From positions 14,275,867 to 14,339,866 of the forward strand of contig CM036754.1 in assembly GCA_020796225.1 (NCBI GenBank): a DNA stretch of 64,000 nucleotides, read 5' to 3'. Position 1 is the stretch's first letter; each line of letters opens with the position of its first letter. The position numbers and the translations under genes are program-made. The notes beneath the pieces were generated by a model. That model had not been told where the DNA came from. It did not search any database and saw nothing but the letters and a program-made list of their open reading frames with translations. Shown in pieces: positions 11,760 through 23,386 of this stretch. This DNA comes from Arion vulgaris (Eukaryota; Mollusca; Gastropoda; Stylommatophora; Arionidae).

Positions 11760-13789
11760 ATGAACACAGATAATCATCAGTCCAGGAAAGTGCACGTAGC
11801 CAGTGGCTCCAGAAGTGAACACTCTAAACATAAGAGCAATAACACAGACGAACATGTTGAGCACAGCAAATCCAAGCGCTTGAAACAATCTACAGGTAAA
11901 ACGGTTACCATGACAACCCGCACAGGTGATATAGTTCACAATAACAAAATTGATACTAATGCTGAGTATGAAAGTCAAAGTAAGAAATCAGATAAAAGTA
12001 GACGACGTCGTTGTCGTCAGCGTGATAAAAGAAGAATTATCAATGATCTTGAAAAAGATAATGATCCAGAAAATAGAAGTGTTCTCAACACAGATACATC
12101 TTGCAATGGAACGTCAGCGACTCCAGTTGATGGAACTAAAAGAATTCGTTCAGTGGTAGCTGAAGTCTGTGGCAGTCATAGTCGAAAGTCGTCACAGTCC
12201 AGACTTTATACAAGTGATAAGTTAGAAGTTAATAATAGTAAGGCTACCAAACACTATCATCATGACAGAGATATCAGAAATAGAAATCAAATTAACCAAG
12301 AACATTCTTCAACATCTCTCAATGAAAATAGAAGGTTGTTTGATCAGACAGAAAGAAAACTTCAGAAATCCTTAAAGTATCAACAAAACACATCTCGTGG
12401 ACTCTCCTGGAGCCAGGTTGTGCTTGGTCAGCAAGATGTTTCTCAGGTGATGACAGTTCCTCATGTTAAACCATTTAAAATTAAAATAGCTAGCAAATCG
12501 TTTGATAAAGGCACAAAAATCATTCACGAAAATCTCTTCTAAAGTTGGAGCTGGTAACAACTCTATTACTTGTGAACTTGTAGTTGGCCAAGATCTTGTC
12601 AAGGAGAAAGTTCAAACTGTTTATGATTGGAATGGAAACCCTATAACTAAATTTGTGGCAACTAAACTTTCAGATCTGGAAGATGGTGAGATCATTGACA
12701 GAGATGGGTCTGATATTTCTAACAAAAATCAGAAAACCATCAAAAAGAAAAGTTTAACAAAAGTGAAAGATGTATCAAGTACATCTGAGGAGTTTGTGGA
12801 GGAATTATTTAGCAAAAATAAGGCCCAACACAAAAGCAAAGTTGACAGTTACGAGCCTCTTAATGATGACGGTTGGCATACAGTAAGAAGTCGGTCATCA
12901 TCTAGTAGGACACATGGTCAGTTTAAAGATAAAAATAGCAAAACAAGATTAAAAGTTGAAAATTGTGAGCAGTTGCATCAGATTAAGTCAGAACAGTCAG
13001 TCACATTAACAAGATCAGAGGTCGTCAAGGATAAGGGAGAAAAGGAAGCTTTTAAGATTCCACTACATTCACCACTTGCTGTACTAGAGGAAGGAGAACT
13101 TTCTTCAGACACTGACTCCAATACAGTCCAACAAGTCTTATCTTCATCTGGCAGCGATATGAGTATTTCATCTGAGGACAGCAGTAAAGAGGATAGTCAT
13201 ATTCTGGTGGAGGAGGTGAGAGAACTTATACCTTCTGTTGGATTTCATCAGACCCAGAGCAGCAGTGTTGTCACTCATCAAACATCAGAGACAGAAAATG
13301 TTTTAACCAGCAGATTAAATGCATCAGCACTTTCATTTATTCCCAAGTTGCATTTACCTACTGTAGACATGAAGAATTATCAACAGGTGGGGAACACTGT
13401 CCACCACATGTCTGATATCTTCGTGACACAAACACCTCCGTCCTACTTTGGGGTACCTGCAAACCATGATGACATAACTCTGAAATTCTACCAGCCTGAC
13501 CATCCAACCAACTACGTACTACCAAGCTTGCCCACATCTAATTCACAGTTGTTCAAAGATTCATATCAGCAATCACTAGGCTCCAAGTTATTGACAACCT
13601 CCAACATTCCACAGACATTCAGCAATATCAGAGCAAGCACATTCACTAATTACAGTGACTGTAGTAGTTCACAGACATGCAGAAAGGCTGGAACAAGTTC
13701 AACCACAAGCAATGATGGCAGTGAGATGTACAATCTTTCCCCATCAGGGAGAATTCCTCTCAATATGTCTGGTCAACAAACATGCCCAG
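11760..13789 (+). CDS. angel: ANGEL-family nuclease, exon 1 (N-terminal disordered region; frameshift)
   Basis: This exon encodes a long hydrophilic, Ser/Lys/Asp-rich N-terminal region with a basic patch (KSDKSRRRRCRQRDKRR) and two acidic motifs (LEDGEIIDRDGSD and LEEGELSSDTDS). The start chosen is the ATG at 11760, but the frame is open further up. The reading frame changes between about 12502 and 12540: one frame ends at 12542 while the next is open from 12502 to 13818. Removing one base would join them, so this is either a one-base assembly insertion or a true lesion. The exon ends at CAG|GTAAGA (13789/13790), phase 1, matching exon 2. Linkage to the nuclease domain rests on this splice phase and on position. 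The region itself matches no domain I recognise, and the N termini of ANGEL proteins are poorly conserved. Confidence 0.65.
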
Positions 13790-13814
13790 GTAAGAAACAA
13801 AGAGAAAATGTTCC

Positions 13815-14190
13815 CTGATTGAATGTCTGCATGATTGTTCTTGATTGAATGTCTACAGTATTGTTCTTGATTGAATATCTGCAGTATTGTTCTTGATTGA
13901 ATATCTGCAGTATTGTTCTTGATTGAATGTCTGCATGATTGTTCTTGATTGAATATCTGCATGATTGATTTTTATTGACTGTCTGCAGTATTGTAACAGA
14001 CCAACCAGTCTGCATGTCACCAATAGATATAGACTAATGAACTGTCACCATATTTGGTAAACAATATCTTTGTTAGCTGACACAGTATGAATTAATAACC
14101 AACTTAGAAACACTGGAAACAAACACAATATAGATATCAAACACAATAGAAGTATCAAACACAATAGAGACATCAAACACAATAGAGATA
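13815..14190. repeat. 26-bp and 18-bp short tandem repeats in intron 1
   Basis: At 13815-13990 there are about seven units of a 26-bp repeat built on TTGTTCTTGATTGAATATCT. At 14115-14190 about five units of an 18-bp repeat containing CAAACACAATAGA follow. Confidence 0.8.
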
Positions 14191-14529
14191 CGAAACACTG
14201 GTAAAATAGACTGGTCATGGCAGGGCACCAAAGAAACTGAAATAAAATCTCTACAACTATTCCTAGAATTATAAGACATCATGAGCAATGATCGTAGACT
14301 GTCTGTGATCCATTATCAAATGACTATCATAAATATACACAGACTAGACAGTTCATGTAGAATATGTACCATATAGATATATGTACATATGTACACTGGG
14401 AGAGAGATGATGGCAATAATATCAGACTGTACTACATCTGTTAGCATTAGCCTAATGGACTCATCGATAAGATGTTCAAGAACACCCTCTAGTTAGCTAA
14501 CATGAACATCCTCTAGTTAGCTAAGAATA

Positions 14530-14850
14530 ATAATAGCTGTCCATCACAAGCAATGATGACAGCAGTCTAAGACATGTTGAGGCACCTCTCTGGTGTGTGC
14601 GGAGGTGACTGTAAAGTCCAATCCTCGAACACAAACCCCTACCACATGTGTGGCATACATGATCAAGGTGAGACACGTCAGTGTTGTGTGTTCTGTATTT
14701 TCACGCAGCTCGTTATCTCTGCGTCTCAACAGTACGATGATTCTCAGCTGTGTGAGTTCCTCTTGTGTAGTTACAGCGCCACATTTGGCCATCTTGTGTA
14801 AGGTATTCCCAGCACAGGGTATCTTTATCCAAGCATTTTAGAGACACTTT
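14530..14850 (-). mobile_element. LINE 3' end with C-terminal C2H2-like finger
   Basis: Minus-strand reading across frames gives LDKDTLCWEYL.QDGQMWRC, related to LDIDTMCWESIAQDHQKWRC at 35.9 kb, then CHTCGRGLCSRIGLYSHLRTH-like sequence in short blocks. Such CxxCGR...SRIGLYSHxRTH ends are typical of a group of animal LINE ORF2 proteins. It lies in intron 1 of the ANGEL-family gene. Confidence 0.7.
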
Positions 14851-14949
14851 GAGAATCTAGTTAGCTAAACTATACATATATATATATTGATAGAATCTTA
14901 TTACTACATTTCACATGTCCATGTTTTTCTGCATAGTACATCTAGTCTT

Positions 14950-15384
14950 TAAGTCATGGTGATAAGCTCCCTGTGAGTGCAGGTTCTTCTTCTTCTTTGC
15001 GTTCGTTCTTTACGATCAATTTTAATCACTCTTTGTGATATGTTTGATCTTTGCCAAGAACGTGTATCGTTGCACATTGGTTTGGTAGGCCCCTAACGCA
15101 TAAGACTTCTACCGTTTAGGACACATGCATCCGATTTCAGCCAAACCTCCTTAGTCGCCTCTTATGACATGAGTGGCAGGTAACAGTGGTTCTATTCTTT
15201 ACACCCCAAATTTGGGCCGGTAACCACTCAGGCGTGAGTGCAGGTTCAATTCCATGGGCTCGTAGAAAAGCCACAGGTTCTCCAGATTCATGGTGTTCAT
15301 GACACCGAACCGAAGGGTTACGATGTCCATGGCACCAAGCCGAAGAGCTGAAAGCTCAAGTGCTTCTGGATCGGAAAAAAAAAA
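14950..15384 (+). mobile_element. tRNA-derived SINE (family D), split by a SINE A insertion
   Basis: The right part (15248-15384) matches the SINE at 35133-35334: TCGTAGAAAAGCCACAGGTT, GAAGGGTTACGATGTCCATG, GCTCAAGTGCTTCTGGATCG, then an A-run. The B-box region (GTGCAGGTTCAATTCC) is interrupted by the family A SINE at 14987-15233. The head to the left is poorly preserved. Confidence 0.75.
14987..15233 (-). mobile_element. SINE family A, full-length, nested in SINE D
   Basis: A 247-bp insertion with the (TTC)n end on the left, flanked by exact GTGAGTGCAGGTTC duplications at 14973-14986 and 15234-15247. Removing it restores the B box of the host SINE. It is therefore younger than family D here. 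Confidence 0.9.
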
Positions 15385-15699
15385 ATTTCATGGTGCCAAT
15401 CTTACAAAAAATTATCTAATTATATTCTGTTATGACGTTGTTTCCTGTTTTACAATGTTGAAATGTGACAGTATTAATTTAACAAATAACGTTTTGACTA
15501 ATTCTGATATGGTTGGTAACCTCTAGTCTAGCAGTCGTTGTCATTTATCTGCAGCACAATGTATCTGGTCTCATTCATGTTCACTCTCATGTTTTATAAT
15601 GTCTACTTGCTCTTTCTATGGATGCAATCTATTGTTGCCAATTTTAGCAGGTTTTTTTAGAGAGGGGGTACATCTAGTGTATTTTTGTGTTATTGATCA

Positions 15700-16735
15700 C
15701 CATTATCAAATACTATGACATCATCAAGATGATGATGTTAGTATTGGTCACCATTTATCAAGTGCTATGTCATCATTTTGATGATGATGTTGGTCACCAT
15801 TTATCAAGTGCTGTGACATCATCAAGATGATGATGTTGATATTGGTCACCATTATCAAGTACCATGATATCATCAAGATGATGATGATGATATTGGTCAC
15901 CATTTATCATCTTTGGACATCTGTTGACATTGTTCATGTCTTCCATTGCATTATTATCATCATTAGAGTTTGTTTACATTTATTGTTCAACTTTGATTCA
16001 ACAGCTATTGATTGCTTTACAGATTGTTATTGTTAGAGGATGTATTCAGTCATCAGCTCAGTCATTATTATTATTGTTACAGTCATTATGAATGCTACAG
16101 TTGCTACTATTATTGTTACAGTCATTATTATTGTTGCAGTCATTATTATGTAATTGTTACATTCATTATTATTGTAATTGTTGCAGTCATTATTAGTTAC
16201 AGTCATTATTACTCTTAGTCATTATTATGTAATTGTTAGTCATTATTATTATTTTGATGATGATGTTGGTCACCATTTATCAAGTGCTGTGACATCATCA
16301 AGATGATGATGTTGATATTGGTCACCATTATCAAGTACCATGATATCATCAAGATGATGATGATGATATTGGTCACCATTTATCATCTTTGGACATCTGT
16401 TGACATTGTTCATGTCTTCCATTGCATTATTATCATCATTAGAGTTTGTTTACATTTATTGTTCAACTTTGATTCAACAGCTATTGATTGCTTTACAGAT
16501 TGTTATTGTTAGAGGATGTATTCAGTCATCAGCTCAGTCATTATTATTATTGTTACAGTCATTATGAATGCTACAGTTGCTACTATTATTGTTACAGTCA
16601 TTATTATTGTTGCAGTCATTATTATGTAATTGTTACATTCATTATTATTGTAATTGTTGCAGTCATTATTAGTTACAGTCATTATTACTCTTAGTCATTA
16701 TTATGTAATTGTTAGTCATTATTATTATTTTTAGT
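15700..16735. repeat. 476-bp perfect tandem duplication plus ATT/GATGAT-rich repeats
   Basis: Sequence from about 15775 to 16250 is repeated at about 16251 to 16726, with identical frames at 15827 and 16303 and no mismatch seen. It is built of GGTCACCATTTATCAAGTGC units and CAGTCATTATTATTGTTA simple repeats. It lies in intron 1 of the ANGEL-family gene. It may be a very recent duplication or an assembly artefact. Confidence 0.9.
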
Positions 16736-16873
16736 CATTATTATGTAATTGTTACAGTCATTATAATTGCTACAGTCATTATTGCTATGGTCATTATTAT
16801 TGTTAGTCATCATTATTGTTACAGTCATTATTGTTGCACAGATTATCAGTAACAATTTGTTGATATATCACAG

Positions 16874-17088
16874 AACTGACAGACACACCAAGATGCTGGC
16901 ACACTGTCAACAGACAGTCTGGCACTCAAACTGGTAACCTACAGTTCACAGTCATGTCCTACAACATCTTGTCACAAGAGTTGTTGCTGCGGCATGAATA
17001 CCTCTACAGCAAGTGTCAGTACGATGACTTGGAATGGACAAACCGAAGGGCAGCTCTTCTCACACAAATTGTTGCTCATGATGCTGAT
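16874..17088 (+). CDS. angel: ANGEL-family nuclease, exon 2
   Basis: This is the start of the endonuclease/exonuclease/phosphatase (EEP) domain. Translation runs ELTDTPRCWHTV, then LQFTVMSYNILSQELL, then DLEWTNRRAALLTQIVAHDAD. The Asn of SYNILSQ is the first metal-site residue of CCR4/ANGEL-type nucleases. The acceptor (ATATATCACAG) leaves phase 1, matching the exon 1 donor, and the donor is GAT|GTATGT at 17088/17089, phase 0. ANGEL proteins are relatives of CCR4 deadenylases; human ANGEL2 has been described as a 2',3'-cyclic phosphatase acting on RNA. That biochemical role is family knowledge and is not shown by this sequence. Confidence 0.85.
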
Positions 17089-17331
17089 GTATGTCTTGTT
17101 GTATATGTCCAAAGTCTGTCATTATTTGTTGTATCTGTCCAAAGTCTGTCATTATTTGTTGCATCTGATATGCTCTTTCAATCAACACATGAATTCTGCA
17201 AATAAATTATGATTAAGAGTTGTAGACAGAACTATAATTGTATATTATGTGTTAGCAGCAAGCATGTGTATGGCTGACCACTGCTAGATTGACCTTGAAC
17301 ACTGACCTTGAACTGTATGATCTTCTGACAG

Positions 17332-17405
17332 ATTGTCTGCCTTCAGGAGATGCAAGCAGATCATTGGATAGAGGATTTCCAAGAGACACTAGCTGGTCAC
17401 GGTTG
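17332..17405 (+). CDS. angel: ANGEL-family nuclease, exon 3
   Basis: A short exon encoding IVCLQEMQADHWIEDFQETL and AGHGW. The Glu of CLQEMQ is the conserved metal-binding Glu of the EEP fold. The acceptor is TTCTGACAG|ATT, phase 0. The donor at 17406 is TTG|GTTATA, phase 2, and it joins exon 4 as a Trp codon, giving GHGWYYGVY as in ANGEL proteins. Confidence 0.85.
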
Positions 17406-18959
17406 GTTATAGATTATCATTTTCTTGAACAATTTTCTCATCAAACATTAGCACAACATATTTGACAATCATGGCTGCTTCATAGTTTATTCTTTTATTT
17501 GTACTAGATTCTATCTCTAGGTAAAACCTAGGGTAGTTGTCAATCCTTTTCCTTTAGAAACACAAATCAAATCCCACTTTCCAGAGGCATAGACCTGGTA
17601 ACTTTGGCCATGAAATTGAAAATTAGCAAGACTTGTGACTCGCCTAGGAAGATGGGCTCTTTTTTAATTATTCGATGAAGAAAATCTCAGAGCACATAAA
17701 CTTGTGGTATAGGCGCCACGCTGAAGTGGATTAACTCTGGTATCCAAGGACCAGACTCCCAGCTATGGACAAGTAGCCCTGCCTTGTGGAAGCCGCAGGG
17801 ATGACAGAGACCATGGGAGTAAATTAAACAGAAAATCTGGAGTGGAGCCCCTAATTGAAACAGACATCATATGATGCTCTATCAGACATTGTGCTTGCAC
17901 TCCTCTGGACTCTATCAGCAAAGTCAAGAGGGGTTATGTAACGCTTGGATAACTCAGCTACAACATAAAAAATGCCCAGGTATGCATCACGGAGAGGTCA
18001 CTTTGTGGTCGACTTTGTTGACCAAACCAACACGGAGGACAACGGTTACAGGTTGTATGTCCAGCTCAAATGGCAGTAGAGTATCGGACGGCACTGGTTG
18101 TCTTCGATGACGAGAGATATCATCACGTCTCAATGGACAGCTACCACCCGCTTCGCCGGACAACCCCGGATAATAAGATGTTATCCCGTCACAGTTCACC
18201 TGCTTCAATGGGTGCTTGGAGTTCAAAGTATTATCTAACAAAGGAACTGTAGAACCACACCAAGCAATAATAATAAAATCAAGAAGACACCAGCCCTTTG
18301 CTTAGCTAGATGGAACATAAGAACAATGTGTCCTGTCATGTCAGAGAGATCTTACATATATAAATGACATTCACAAGACTGCATGTAACAAAAATTAGCA
18401 GAAAAGTCTTGGGCTGTACATAGCAGCATTACAGGAGACGTGACTTGCTGAACATGGATCGCTGAGGGAACAAGACTACACGTTCTATTGGCAAGGAAAA
18501 AGCTCAACAGGAACCAAGACTGCATGGAATAGACTGTCATAACCACCAGGTGAGCTTCCATCAACAGTGTGCTCATCGTTCATAGTTACTACAGTGCAGA
18601 CTGTGACACAGTGCCTACTCTGACACCAACCACTCACTGATATACAACACAGTCAGGGATCTACAATTCCAAGAAGACCTAGAGGGTGGTGCAAGCATAA
18701 CTTTTAGCAGTTCTTGGTGGATCAAGTCTTGCACTGGTACCATATCTGATTCAAGGTATCTGATAGCATTGTGTCATAATCTGTCTGGGTTACCCTAACA
18801 TCCCAGGGTAGATCAAGAGTAATTAAAATAAAGTTGCAGGTGTGTCTATGATACCTATAGTTTTGTTTTATTCAGGTGTTTAAGTCACATTGATATATAT
18901 CAATCATATATACACGCATAGATATGTGATTATCTGATGATGTGATATCTGTGTACAGG
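17406..18959 (+). mobile_element. Intron 3 with a LINE 5' region and endonuclease relic (17700-18800)
   Basis: From about 18312 the plus strand encodes a decayed AP-endonuclease domain of an RTE-like LINE: RWNIRTMCP, then ALQET.LAEHGSLREQDYTF and YWQGKSSTGT, with many stops. Upstream 17700-18300 resembles the 5' leader of such an element. It is an EEP-fold relic inside an EEP-fold gene; no relation between the two is implied. Confidence 0.65.
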
Positions 18960-20118
18960 TTACTATGGAGTTTACAAGCAAGCTAACGAGAAACCTGATG
19001 GTTGTGCTATTCTCTTCAAGACAGACAAGTTCAAACAGATCAAGTATATCCCTGTGGACTTCCAGAAAGGTGGCATTCTGGACCGTGGCAACATTGGCAT
19101 CATTATGCTACTGCAGCCACGACCAGAAGTCTATGGTGGCAACGTACAGAAGATCTGTGTGGCTACAACCCACTTGCTGTTTAATCCAAGACGTGGAGAT
19201 GTCAAACTAGCACAGTTAATTGTCTTCCTGGCAGAGATTGACAAGCATGCATACATAGGTGATCATCTTGACAGTAGGAAACGTTTCCCAGGTGTTAACG
19301 ATAACAGTCCCAGTAATAGCCCATTGAATGGCAATCAAGAATCTACTAGTGTGAATAATGACAGCTCACCAGAAAGTAACAAACCTCAACCTCCACTAAA
19401 TATAGAAATGTCTATCCCAGGACACCATTACTGTCCTATTATTTTATGTGGTGACTTCAACTCTGAACCCTTCAGTGACCTATATAAATTTATCACTACT
19501 GGCTACCTGAGATATGAGAAGCTCATCTCCAGGTTTCTGTGTGGTCAGAAGGAAGGTCAGTTTGGTGGATCAAACATGGCCGTTGGTAAAAGTCTGTTGC
19601 CCAGAGACCTGCGTATTGGAGAGACTTGTCAGTATATACATGTTCTGAAGGAGAGACAGAATGCAGGTCACGTCTGCTGCTCTAACCAGCAACCCATAAT
19701 GAACTCAGGTCGACTGTTTCATACAATGAATTTTCAATCTGTGTACAGCCATGTTATTCAGTTACAAGGAACAGGTCACCCTGAGATCAGTTCTCGTCAC
19801 AATAATTGTTCATGCACAGTTGATTACATTTTCTATTCCACATCTCAAGTCAAACAACAGCAACAACGGCACCAGCAGCAATATAATAGTGACAACAGCA
19901 GCAGCAAGACTAGTCATTGTAGCAATAGTTATTTATCAGACAGTCAGAGACATACATCTGCTAACAAAGATGTTGCTGATCCGAACATACAGACGCTGCA
20001 GCTCATAGCCAGGTACAGACTGATGACAACTAAAGAACTCACTAAATTTGGATTTACTCCAAACTCTGTTTTGCCTTCAGACCATTTATGCCTGATTGCC
20101 AAATTTTTGCTGCGTTAA
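18960..20118 (+). CDS. angel: ANGEL-family nuclease, exon 4 (C-terminal, stop)
   Basis: Encodes the rest of the EEP domain: KPDGCAILFKTDKF, GNIGIIMLLQP, VATTHLLFNPRRGDVKLAQL, ILCGDFNSEPFSDLYKFI and finally LPSDHLCLIAKFLL before TAA at 20116-20118. The catalytic set (His in TTHLL, Asp/Asn in GDFN, Asp/His in SDH) is complete, so the nuclease should be competent. A low-complexity Gln/Ser/Asn segment (about 19850-19980) sits before the last motif. The acceptor is GTGTACAG|G, phase 2, matching exon 3. AATAAA signals follow at 20468 and 20601. Spliced length would be about 1158 residues if the exon 1 frameshift is a one-base insertion, longer than vertebrate ANGEL2, mostly through the N-terminal region. 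Confidence 0.92.
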
Positions 20119-20467
20119 ACATTACAGAGCGATTCAGTCTCTTTCTTTTATTGTAGATTACTCTGAGAGTTCTTATGTTGCAATACTCAACAATATCCTG
20201 TTGTGTATTTGCTTACCATTGTTGACACTTTGTCACAGATCATAAGGCTAGACTGTGCTGTTGCAACATGGCACACCTGTGTTGGTTTGACTTCATCTGG
20301 TAGCTTGTACCTGGTACAAGATGTTACAGTATGTGCGTACATACAGTAGCACATGTGTGTGTGCTTATGAATTCATGATGTGAATAATGTCTATATAGTT
20401 ACATACAAATATTAATAATGTCTATATAGTTACATACAAATATAAATAATTTCTAAAGTTACGTACA

Positions 20468-20606
20468 AATAAACTTTATTATTTTCAAATTCTTATAAAA
20501 TAGTTGACTTGTGTTTGTGTCTAATTATGTATTTTCAATTCCTTTTCTTGTACAATGAATATTGTTAAATCAACTTCTAATTTATTTGGTAAAAATCGAG
20601 AATAAA
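20468..20606 (+). terminator. Polyadenylation signals of the ANGEL-family gene
   Basis: AATAAA occurs at 20468-20473 and 20601-20606, 350-490 bases after the stop codon, in a T-rich setting. Which one is used cannot be told. Confidence 0.5.
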
Positions 20607-20810
20607 ATCATTATTAAATACAATTGTTACCAATATATCTACATTATGTTACCACATAGTTGCTATCTTACAATAAAGCACTTTTGGTAACAGGGATGTC
20701 AGTTTTGTAACACCTTGTCAAGAAATGTTTTCAGCCAACTATTGACTCCACCAATAAGTTCCGTGTTGGTTTTGTTGCCCTAGGTAGTTAGCCAGACCTT
20801 CACCTTATTC

Positions 20811-21126
20811 TCTCTCTCTCTGATCATTCTTTTTGGCCATTTTGATCATTCTTATTGTGATATATAAACAGCCTTTGCCAAGAACGTTTTTTTACAACAC
20901 ATCATTCAGCGCCATTTGGAGCTCTGGGGCTTATCCTTCAGCGACGTGTCCGGTTTCAGCCAACGTTTACTGGGTTTGTTCTGTCAGACTTTAGCTGTCC
21001 CCAGCCTACCTGCAAGGCAGCAGGTTGCTATTTTCTTTTAGGGTGGTGTCCCTTAGACAACTTTCCCTCCTGGGTTGTTAAGCGTCATCTGCCCAGGTTA
21101 CCTGTCTTTTTTGGACTACTTGGTTT
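20811..21126 (-). mobile_element. SINE family B copy with 9-bp duplication
   Basis: Reverse-orientation relative of 604-818 (ATATATAAACAGCC, GGAGCTC..GGGCTTATCCTTC, AACGTTTACTGGGTT, CTGTCCCCAGCCTACC). The (TC)n run at the left is its GA tail. It is flanked by ACCTTATTC at 20802-20810 and 21127-21135. The target is itself a short repeat (CCTAGGTAGTTAGCCAGAC). Confidence 0.7.
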
Positions 21127-21384
21127 ACCTTATTCAAAGTCCTAGGTAGTTAGCCAGACTTTCACCTTATTCAAAGTGCTAGGTAGTCACCACAAGCTTC
21201 TGGAGTCCTAGGCCAACTTGGGCCAAAAATACTTTATGTGCACATGGTATGTGTCTACACTATAGGAAACCCTCATCCTTTACTTGGAGATCTAAATTAC
21301 AAGTACATCATTAGTGTGAGTACGGTTTGCTTTCACCGCATGGGACACTGGTGATAAGGAAAGCAAGCTTTTGCGCAAAAATCA

Positions 21385-21740
21385 GGCGCACATACTTTGC
21401 CTGAATTCATAGTGGCGAGCAAATTTTCTCTGCCTCAAATCTCTTCTCCATGTATTTCTAGACTTCCTTCGCTCCAGGAAAGGGCCCTTCTTGTTATATT
21501 CCTCTCAATTTTTCTAAAGGTATTTTCTGTACACCACCAGCACTTTTTCTTCATCTCTTGCTGCACTGGAATCTGTCTTGTTTTATCCATAAAAGTTTGT
21601 TTTTCTCCATAACTCAACAGTATGACGAGTCTCAGCTTTGTGGGTTACTCTTGTGGTGTTGCAGCTCCACATTTGGCAGTCTTGCGCTGGGGATTCTCAT
21701 CAAATGGTATCTTTACCTGTAAACATAACTCTCATTACAG
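21385..21740 (-). mobile_element. LINE 3' end fragments
   Basis: The minus strand gives IPVQQEMKKKCWWC, then NITRRALSWS and a NTWRRDLEAE-like end, the conserved C-terminal block of RTE-like ORF2 proteins. The right part (21615-21740) resembles the WRC/CGAATPQE block seen at 14.7 kb, so two related pieces may be joined. Confidence 0.65.
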
Positions 21741-21744
21741 CGTT

Positions 21745-21952
21745 TTGTTCCCAGTTCTGGGAGAACGCTGTATGATTGTATAGGGCCAAAGAAATTAAGG
21801 CCGCTTGCACAAAGCTGTCTCCACCCGTGTGCAGGTTATCAGTCTTAGTTTCTCTCCGACAGGAACAAACTTTTGACCTTACCAAGGGATCGAACACTGA
21901 ATGTTTCCGTTAGAGAAGACCACCGCGTTTAACCATTCGACCACCACTGAAA
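21745..21952 (-). mobile_element. tRNA-derived SINE head
   Basis: In minus orientation the sequence has an A-box-like GGTCGAATGGTTAAACGCGG and a B-box-like GTGTTCGATCCC at tRNA spacing, followed by a non-tRNA body. It lacks a proper tRNA 3' half, so it is a SINE and not a tRNA gene. Confidence 0.6.
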
Positions 21953-22594
21953 TGATGTCTATATTGACGCATTTAATAAGAGACAACGTGTTTGTCTATG
22001 AAACGTTTTTTCTGTCCAACGACAGTTCACTTGTAGCAAACCAACTCGACATACATCAGCTGTTTTGTGATACATTTATCAGTCATTCACACAACGTGAC
22101 ACTCTCATCTGACCTGCCCCTTCTGCAACAGAGTGTGGATACCTATAGTCTTGGCTCTCATGAGAGTTGTGACATTAACTCTTACAATACGCGTACTAAA
22201 ACCGCCTTTTTACGTACTGTTTTTGAGGATCAAATTTTAAGGCGAAGATGTCCTTACAAAATTTGTTATAACTTTCTTACATTCAACAGCAGAGACAAAC
22301 TGCATACATGAAAATGTGCGCAATTGAAAGATCTATTACAAACACCCACTTGCTGTATTTGAATTTTAAAAATACACTTAAAGCATTAAAGTCCTCTACG
22401 ATATATTAACAACTGGTTAGAACCATATGGTCCGTGAATTGTCTTGTCGTAAAATGGGAACTAACTTTATGGTCTGTCAGGTGGCGTTTCGCATTCTAAG
22501 AGTTAAACAATGATAGCCGAACATTAGTTGCAAGGCTGCACAGAATACGACAGTCAGCCAAATAGTATTTGGGCATACCTTGTCTCCTTTTAGG

Positions 22595-22925
22595 AAATCA
22601 ATCTACTCAGAATATTAGGAGTATCAAGCAGAGGCCGGTTTAGAAATGAAGACACCAGGGGGAAAATGGGCACACCAGTAATGAAATTCATCAAGAAACA
22701 ACAAATGAAGTGGTTCGGCCACATAAGTAGATTACCAACAGACAGTGCGCCTCAAAGAGTAATGCTACTCTGATACAGTGGATATAAAGCAAAATTCCGT
22801 CCACGCAAAAGGTGGACCTCAGAGGCGACAAAAAACACTATGAAGCTCACACCAAAACCTGTTCTAGAAATCTCTTCTTATCCTGACGCTGTGAGACAAA
22901 ACATGATTTGAGAAAAGAATAATGT
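22595..22925 (+). mobile_element. RTE-like LINE 3' end
   Basis: Translation gives ILGVSSRGRFRNEDTRGKMG, FIKKQQMKWFGHISRLPTDS, RPRKRWTSEATK and a short C-terminal block. It is closely similar to 25660-25960, so both are copies of one family. Confidence 0.85.
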
Positions 22926-23386
22926 ACGGAGGGTGGGGTGTGTAAGCATGAGCTAACTGCTACTTTTATAAGTAAAGTTAAAGTGGAAATATGAAAGCAA
23001 ATGAGATAATGGTATTAATAGAATAGTCGGGGGCCATATACTGATGGCGTAATCAATCAGTTGATTACATCATTTGCACGAAAAAGCAGATATATGTGTC
23101 CAGCTTAGTTGCATACTCTCTGAAAAACGGTTTAAAGTAAATGACAACGTCACAAAACTGTCAGACATCGTCATCATTTTGTGTGCACGGCTACCATGGT
23201 GGGACTGTCGACTGATCAACAACTTTAAAAGCAGAATGCGTGCTATTACGCATTGAAAAAAAACTTGATCTCTACCCTTTTAGTTGCTGTCCATCCGAAC
23301 CAGAACATTAAACGCTAAACTGTAAAACATATTTAACACAAAAAAGTAAGTGAAACAAAATCGCAGTCTAACAACAAGAACTAACC

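Noticed and set aside
12447..12489. A 43-bp intron to repair the exon 1 frame
   Set aside because: It would restore frame with GT-AG ends, but is too short for most animal introns; a single-base insertion is simpler.
21878..21952. tRNA gene
   Set aside because: A and B boxes are present but the tRNA 3' half and acceptor stem are missing; a SINE body follows.
21901..22311. 136-codon frame as a host gene
   Set aside because: It begins within a SINE head and shows no recognisable motif or splice context.
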